NCBI GenBank assembly: GCA_945866155.1
Contig: CAMBGL010000039.1
Coordinates: forward strand, 1 to 9,554
Reading direction: 5' to 3'
DNA length: 9,554 bases
DNA from: Bifidobacterium breve
GTDB taxonomy: Bacteria > Actinomycetota > Actinomycetes > Nanopelagicales > Nanopelagicaceae
The notes below the pieces were generated by a model, which saw nothing but the letters and a program-made list of their open reading frames with translations, was not told the DNA's origin and searched no databases. The position numbers and the translations under genes were made by a program. This document shows positions 6,601 to 9,554 of this stretch, piece after piece. The first letter of the stretch is position 1. Each line of letters begins with the position of its first letter.

Positions 6601-7911
6601 ATGTCTGACGCGAAAGTTCAACCTCATTGGCCTGCGCCATTTCGAGGATCACGCAGTGTAATTTCGCGCGTCGTAATTCCTGGTTCAAAATCCGTTACAA
6701 ATAGGGCGCTCATCCTTGCATCGCAATGCACAAGCCCCTCACTACTTCGACGCCCTCTAGTATCACGCGACTCAGAACTAATGGTCAGTGGTTTGCGCAG
6801 CCTTGGAGTTGATATCGAAGAGATTCAAACAACTGTCGATGGAATAGAAGAGTTGCAATGGAAAGTAAGACCAGCGACATTGCATGGAGATATAAGTATT
6901 GATGTTGGAAATGCAGGAACTGTCATGCGCTTCTTGCCACCATTTGCAGCTCTCGCCCATGGCGATATTTCCTTTGATGGAGATCCTCGATCACACGAGC
7001 GACCACTCGGTCCAGTTATAAAAGCCTTAGAGGATCTTGGAATATCAATTAGCCACGATGGTCGTTATAGCTTGCCTATGGTTTTACATGGCAGCGGAGA
7101 GATACCTGGTGGAGAATTAGTTATCGATGCAAGTGCATCGAGCCAATTTCTATCTGCCTTATTACTAGTTGCACCAAGTATGAAAAGCGGTCTGAGTGCT
7201 CGCCATGTCGGCTCTTCGCTTCCATCAATGCCTCACATTGAAATGACAGTTGAAATGCTCAGAGATTTTGGTGCACAAGTACTTGTCGATGCCAATTCAA
7301 ATACTTGGACTGTGAAATCAGGAAATCTGCATGGTAAAGAATTGGTTATTGAGCCAGATCTTTCAAATGCAGCCCCATTCTTATCAATGGCAATGGTCAG
7401 TGGTGGCAGCATCACAATTGCAGATTGGCCAATGAAAACAACACAGCCAGGAGATCAACTCCGTTCAATACTCACACGCATGGGTGCAAAAGTTGATTTA
7501 CATTCAGAAGGCCTCACCATTACGGGTACCGGAAAGATTTCTGGAATTGATATTGATTTACATGATGTTGGCGAACTCACTCCATCGATAGCAGCACTTG
7601 CTGCATTGGCTGATTCGCCTTCGCATCTTCGTGGCATCGGTCATTTGCGCTTACATGAAACAGATCGCCTTGCCGCTCTTACTCGAGAAATAAATTCACT
7701 CGGTGGAAATGTGCGCGAAGAAGAGAGCTCACTGCACATAACTCCTGCGCCATTACATGGTGGTCTATTCCACACCTATGACGATCATCGTTTAGCAACT
7801 GCAGGTGCGGTACTTGGCCTTGTAGTAAAAGGAATTGAAGTTGAAAACATTGCTACAACTCGTAAGACATTGCCAGATTTTCCAGGTTTGTGGAGCTCTA
7901 TCCTTCAATGA
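6601..7911 (+). CDS. aroA: 3-phosphoshikimate 1-carboxyvinyltransferase (EPSP synthase)
   Basis: EPSP synthase joins phosphoenolpyruvate to shikimate-3-phosphate, the sixth step of the shikimate pathway to chorismate and aromatic amino acids. The 436-aa protein is full length and resembles Mycobacterium AroA. Key positions are present: PGSKSVTNR (Lys30, Arg35), the GNAGT phosphate loop at 103-107, SHERP (Arg134) and SSQ at 180-182. Further on are EPDLSNAAPF, GELTPS with Glu325 in place of the E. coli catalytic Asp313, HETDR (Glu353, Arg356), DDHR (394-397) and RKTLPDFP (Lys422). There is no clear Shine-Dalgarno sequence at optimal distance; AAGGA lies about 12 nt upstream, and a -10-like TAGACT sits 6 nt before the ATG. 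The stop overlaps the rsgA start (TGATG), suggesting one transcript with rsgA and hisN. Confidence 0.97.
   Translation: MSDAKVQPHWPAPFRGSRSVISRVVIPGSKSVTNRALILASQCTSPSLLRRPLVSRDSELMVSGLRSLGVDIEEIQTTVDGIEELQWKVRPATLHGDISIDVGNAGTVMRFLPPFAALAHGDISFDGDPRSHERPLGPVIKALEDLGISISHDGRYSLPMVLHGSGEIPGGELVIDASASSQFLSALLLVAPSMKSGLSARHVGSSLPSMPHIEMTVEMLRDFGAQVLVDANSNTWTVKSGNLHGKELVIEPDLSNAAPFLSMAMVSGGSITIADWPMKTTQPGDQLRSILTRMGAKVDLHSEGLTITGTGKISGIDIDLHDVGELTPSIAALAALADSPSHLRGIGHLRLHETDRLAALTREINSLGGNVREEESSLHITPAPLHGGLFHTYDDHRLATAGAVLGLVVKGIEVENIATTRKTLPDFPGLWSSILQ
7899..7904 (+). promoter_or_regulatory. Candidate -10 box before rsgA, within the last aroA codons
   Basis: TATCCT ends 6 nt before ATG 7911. 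Hexamer and spacing are the same as those before the SRAP gene. It overlaps the Ser-Ile-Leu codons of aroA, so codon constraint alone could explain it. If functional, it would give rsgA a leaderless internal promoter and favour ATG 7911 over ATG 7908. Confidence 0.3.
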
Positions 7912-8954
7912 TGGCAAAACGTGAATATGACGAGTCCGACGCTCGCATTCGTCCAGCGCGAAGCACTCGTCCACGCAGCAAAGATCGTCCTGATTATTCA
8001 GATGCATTACAGGCATTAGTAACAACAGTTGATCGCGGTCGACAGACATGTATTACCGATGACGGCACAATTATTACAGCGATGAGAGCCCGAGAATTGG
8101 GGCCTAAATCAGTTGTAGTAGGAGATCTTGTTTCTGTTGTTGGTGACGTAACGGGAAGCGAAGGCTCACTAGCGCGAATAGTGGCAGTACAAGAGCGACG
8201 AAATAGTTTGAGTCGAACAGTAGATGATGATGCAAAAGTAGAGCGTACGATTGTTGCAAATATTGATCAATTAGTAATTGTTGTTGCAGCATCGAATCCG
8301 GAGCCGCGAAGAGGACTCATTGACCGCTTTCTTGTCTGCGCCTTCAATGAAGGCATAACTCCAATACTTCTCATAACTAAAAACGATTTAGGCGCAGCAC
8401 CTACTTTTCTTTTAGATTACGCACATCTTGGTGTTCAGATTATCCATACTTCGATAAAGACAGATTCTCGCGCCAAAGATGTTGAGATGTTGCGCGGAAT
8501 ATTACTTGGTAAGACTTCTGTATTAGTTGGCCATTCTGGTGTTGGAAAATCAACCTTAATAAATGCGCTAGTTCCAAATGCAATGCGTCTTACTGGAGAT
8601 GTGAATGATGTAACTGGTCGCGGCCGACATACATCATCTAGTGCAATTGCTCTTCCACTTGCTGCAACGCTAGAACTACAAGATGGCTGGATTATCGATA
8701 CTCCTGGAATTCGAGCATTTGGTCTCTCGCATTTAGATCCAAATAAAATTGTGGCAGCCTTTAGTGACCTATCCGAAGTGGCAGCAACATGTATGAACAA
8801 CTGCTCTCACAATGAGAAAGATTGCCGATTGGATGCATGGGCTGCACCTGATGGTGTGACTAATTCGGCACGTACTGCACGCTTAGAAAGCCTTCGTTCA
8901 TTGCTTTCAATCAAGGGTGAAATCGCCACAGAAAATCTTGCTTCGCTAGACTAA
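7911..8954 (+). CDS. rsgA: Small-subunit ribosome maturation GTPase RsgA
   Basis: RsgA binds the immature 30S subunit and uses GTP hydrolysis to check and release assembly factors near the decoding site. The 347-aa protein has an N-terminal OB-fold region at about 30-110, with ARELG and VVGD motifs. The circularly permuted GTPase core shows the G4-like motif TKND (156-159) before the P-loop GHSGVGKST (207-215), then DTPG (263-266). A C-terminal zinc knuckle follows: Cys294, Cys298, His300 and Cys305. The motif order G4-G1-G3 is diagnostic. The Arg/Lys-rich N-terminus resembles Streptomyces RsgA. ATG 7911 overlaps the aroA stop by one base (TGATG); ATG 7908 is the alternative, while GTG 7890 lies further inside aroA. 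It ends 5 bp before hisN. Confidence 0.95.
   Translation: MAKREYDESDARIRPARSTRPRSKDRPDYSDALQALVTTVDRGRQTCITDDGTIITAMRARELGPKSVVVGDLVSVVGDVTGSEGSLARIVAVQERRNSLSRTVDDDAKVERTIVANIDQLVIVVAASNPEPRRGLIDRFLVCAFNEGITPILLITKNDLGAAPTFLLDYAHLGVQIIHTSIKTDSRAKDVEMLRGILLGKTSVLVGHSGVGKSTLINALVPNAMRLTGDVNDVTGRGRHTSSSAIALPLAATLELQDGWIIDTPGIRAFGLSHLDPNKIVAAFSDLSEVAATCMNNCSHNEKDCRLDAWAAPDGVTNSARTARLESLRSLLSIKGEIATENLASLD
8947..8952 (+). promoter_or_regulatory. Candidate -10 box before hisN, within the last rsgA codons
   Basis: TAGACT ends 7 nt before the hisN ATG at 8960. The hexamer is the same as the one before aroA. There is no Shine-Dalgarno sequence in the 5-bp gap or just before it. The site overlaps the final rsgA codons, so it may be chance, but it fits the leaderless pattern seen at other genes here. 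Confidence 0.3.
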
Positions 8955-8959
8955 AGCGT

Positions 8960-9554
8960 ATGAGCACATCTGCTTACTTAGACGATTTAGCATTTGCGCA
9001 CCGTCTTGCAGATATTGCCGACGCAATCACATTAGATCGCTATCAAGCACAAGATTTAGCAATTTTAACGAAGCCTGATAACACCCCAGTAACCGATGCT
9101 GATCGTTCAACTGAGCAAGCAATAACTGCTGCTATCGCTAAAGAGCAAGCACAGGATGGAATCGTTGGTGAAGAATTTGGTAACAGTAAAGAAAGTGCAC
9201 AGCGCTACTGGGTAATTGACCCAATAGATGGAACAAAGAATTTCATGCGCGGAGTTCCAACATGGGCAACTTTGATTGGCTTAGTTGAACGAAGCTCTGA
9301 TGGAAAAGAGAGCGTTGTAGTTGGGGTTGTCAGCGCTCCCGCGTTATCACGCCGATGGTTTGCTTCTAAGGGTTCTGGCGCATATGTCACTTTCGCAGAT
9401 GGTGTACCCAAAAAGATTTCAGTTTCGAAAGTAAATTCCATTTCTGATTCATCAATTGCTTACTCAGACTTTATGGGTTGGAATGAAAAGCTCTCATCAT
9501 TTAGAAAACTATTAGATAGTGCTTGGCGCACACGTGGTTACGGAGATTTCTGGT
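8960..9554 (+). CDS. hisN: Histidinol-phosphatase, inositol-monophosphatase family (3' partial)
   Basis: HisN dephosphorylates L-histidinol phosphate, the penultimate step of histidine synthesis in actinobacteria, using Mg2+. The gene starts at ATG 8960, 5 bp after rsgA, and is cut by the window end after 198 codons. The inositol-monophosphatase metal site is visible: GEEFG (Glu71-Glu72) and DPIDGT (Asp87, Asp90, Gly91, Thr92). The second metal motif (WD-x-AA) should lie beyond the window. The N-terminus, with LDDLAFAHRLADIAD, TKPDNTPVTDAD and RGVPTWATLI, closely follows Streptomyces HisN, as does RTRGYGDFW at the cut. That similarity and the aroA-rsgA-hisN order favour HisN over a generic inositol monophosphatase or CysQ. 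Confidence 0.93.
   Translation, partial: MSTSAYLDDLAFAHRLADIADAITLDRYQAQDLAILTKPDNTPVTDADRSTEQAITAAIAKEQAQDGIVGEEFGNSKESAQRYWVIDPIDGTKNFMRGVPTWATLIGLVERSSDGKESVVVGVVSAPALSRRWFASKGSGAYVTFADGVPKKISVSKVNSISDSSIAYSDFMGWNEKLSSFRKLLDSAWRTRGYGDFW

Noticed and set aside
6600..6602. ATG 6602 as the SRAP start (overlapping the aroA ATG)
   Set aside because: SRAP proteins need cysteine directly after the initiator Met; only ATG 6578 gives MCGRY.
7890..7892. GTG as the rsgA start
   Set aside because: It lies 22 bp inside aroA, and the extra residues have no counterpart in RsgA; ATG 7911 or 7908 at the aroA stop fits better.
8435..8800. 121-codon open frame on the minus strand opposite rsgA
   Set aside because: It lies wholly antisense to the conserved GTPase domain, with no recognisable motif; a shadow of rsgA codon use. 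The same applies to shorter antisense frames at 182-406, 904-1233 and 3281-3550.
1..9554. A novel defence, mobile or biosynthetic system
   Set aside because: All ten genes match known families and sit in a compact housekeeping arrangement; there are no repeats, integrases, transposases or unassigned gene clusters.

Overview
The window is an ordinary chromosomal housekeeping and stress-response segment from an actinobacterium with unusually low GC (mid-40s % by eye). Four things point to Actinobacteria: an E2-E1 fused 2-oxoglutarate dehydrogenase of the mycobacterial KGD type; a SigR-RsrA thiol-stress sigma/anti-sigma pair; a nickel superoxide dismutase with its dedicated protease; and the block aroA-rsgA-hisN, whose proteins closely resemble Streptomyces and Mycobacterium sequences recalled from memory. 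With this GC and the very tight gene packing, a streamlined freshwater lineage such as Nanopelagicales (acI; Planktophila/Nanopelagicus) is the best guess. That placement is inference.

Layout: (1) 1-3639, plus strand: the large E2-E1 oxoglutarate dehydrogenase/decarboxylase, cut at its 5' end by the window edge. (2) 3641-4405: a divergent pair, the SodN-maturation protease sodX (minus) and the nickel superoxide dismutase sodN (plus), sharing a 69-bp intergenic region. (3) 4395-6578, minus strand, read right to left: SRAP/YedK-type abasic-site protein, sigR, rsrA and a small hotdog-fold protein, all packed within a few bases of each other. (4) 6601-9554, plus strand: aroA, rsgA, and hisN, the last cut by the right edge.

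How the genes fit together: the central block reads as an oxidative-stress neighbourhood. SodN removes superoxide once SodX has exposed its His1. RsrA holds SigR until its zinc-thiol centre is oxidised. The SRAP protein crosslinks to abasic sites in single-stranded DNA, a product of oxidative damage. The flanking genes are metabolic or translational: TCA cycle (kgd), shikimate pathway (aroA), 30S subunit maturation (rsgA) and histidine synthesis (hisN).

No intergenic gap exceeds 70 bp. I found no RNA gene, mobile element, CRISPR array, attachment site or origin, and no convincing intrinsic terminator. I do not see an undescribed multi-gene system. The most interesting signals are regulatory. 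Several genes lack a Shine-Dalgarno sequence but carry a TANNNT hexamer exactly 6-7 nt before the start codon. The clearest case is the 22-bp SRAP/aroA divergence, where two such hexamers overlap on opposite strands. Two protein oddities also stand out: a hotdog-fold protein lacking family catalytic residues, and an RsrA with an acidic C-terminal extension.
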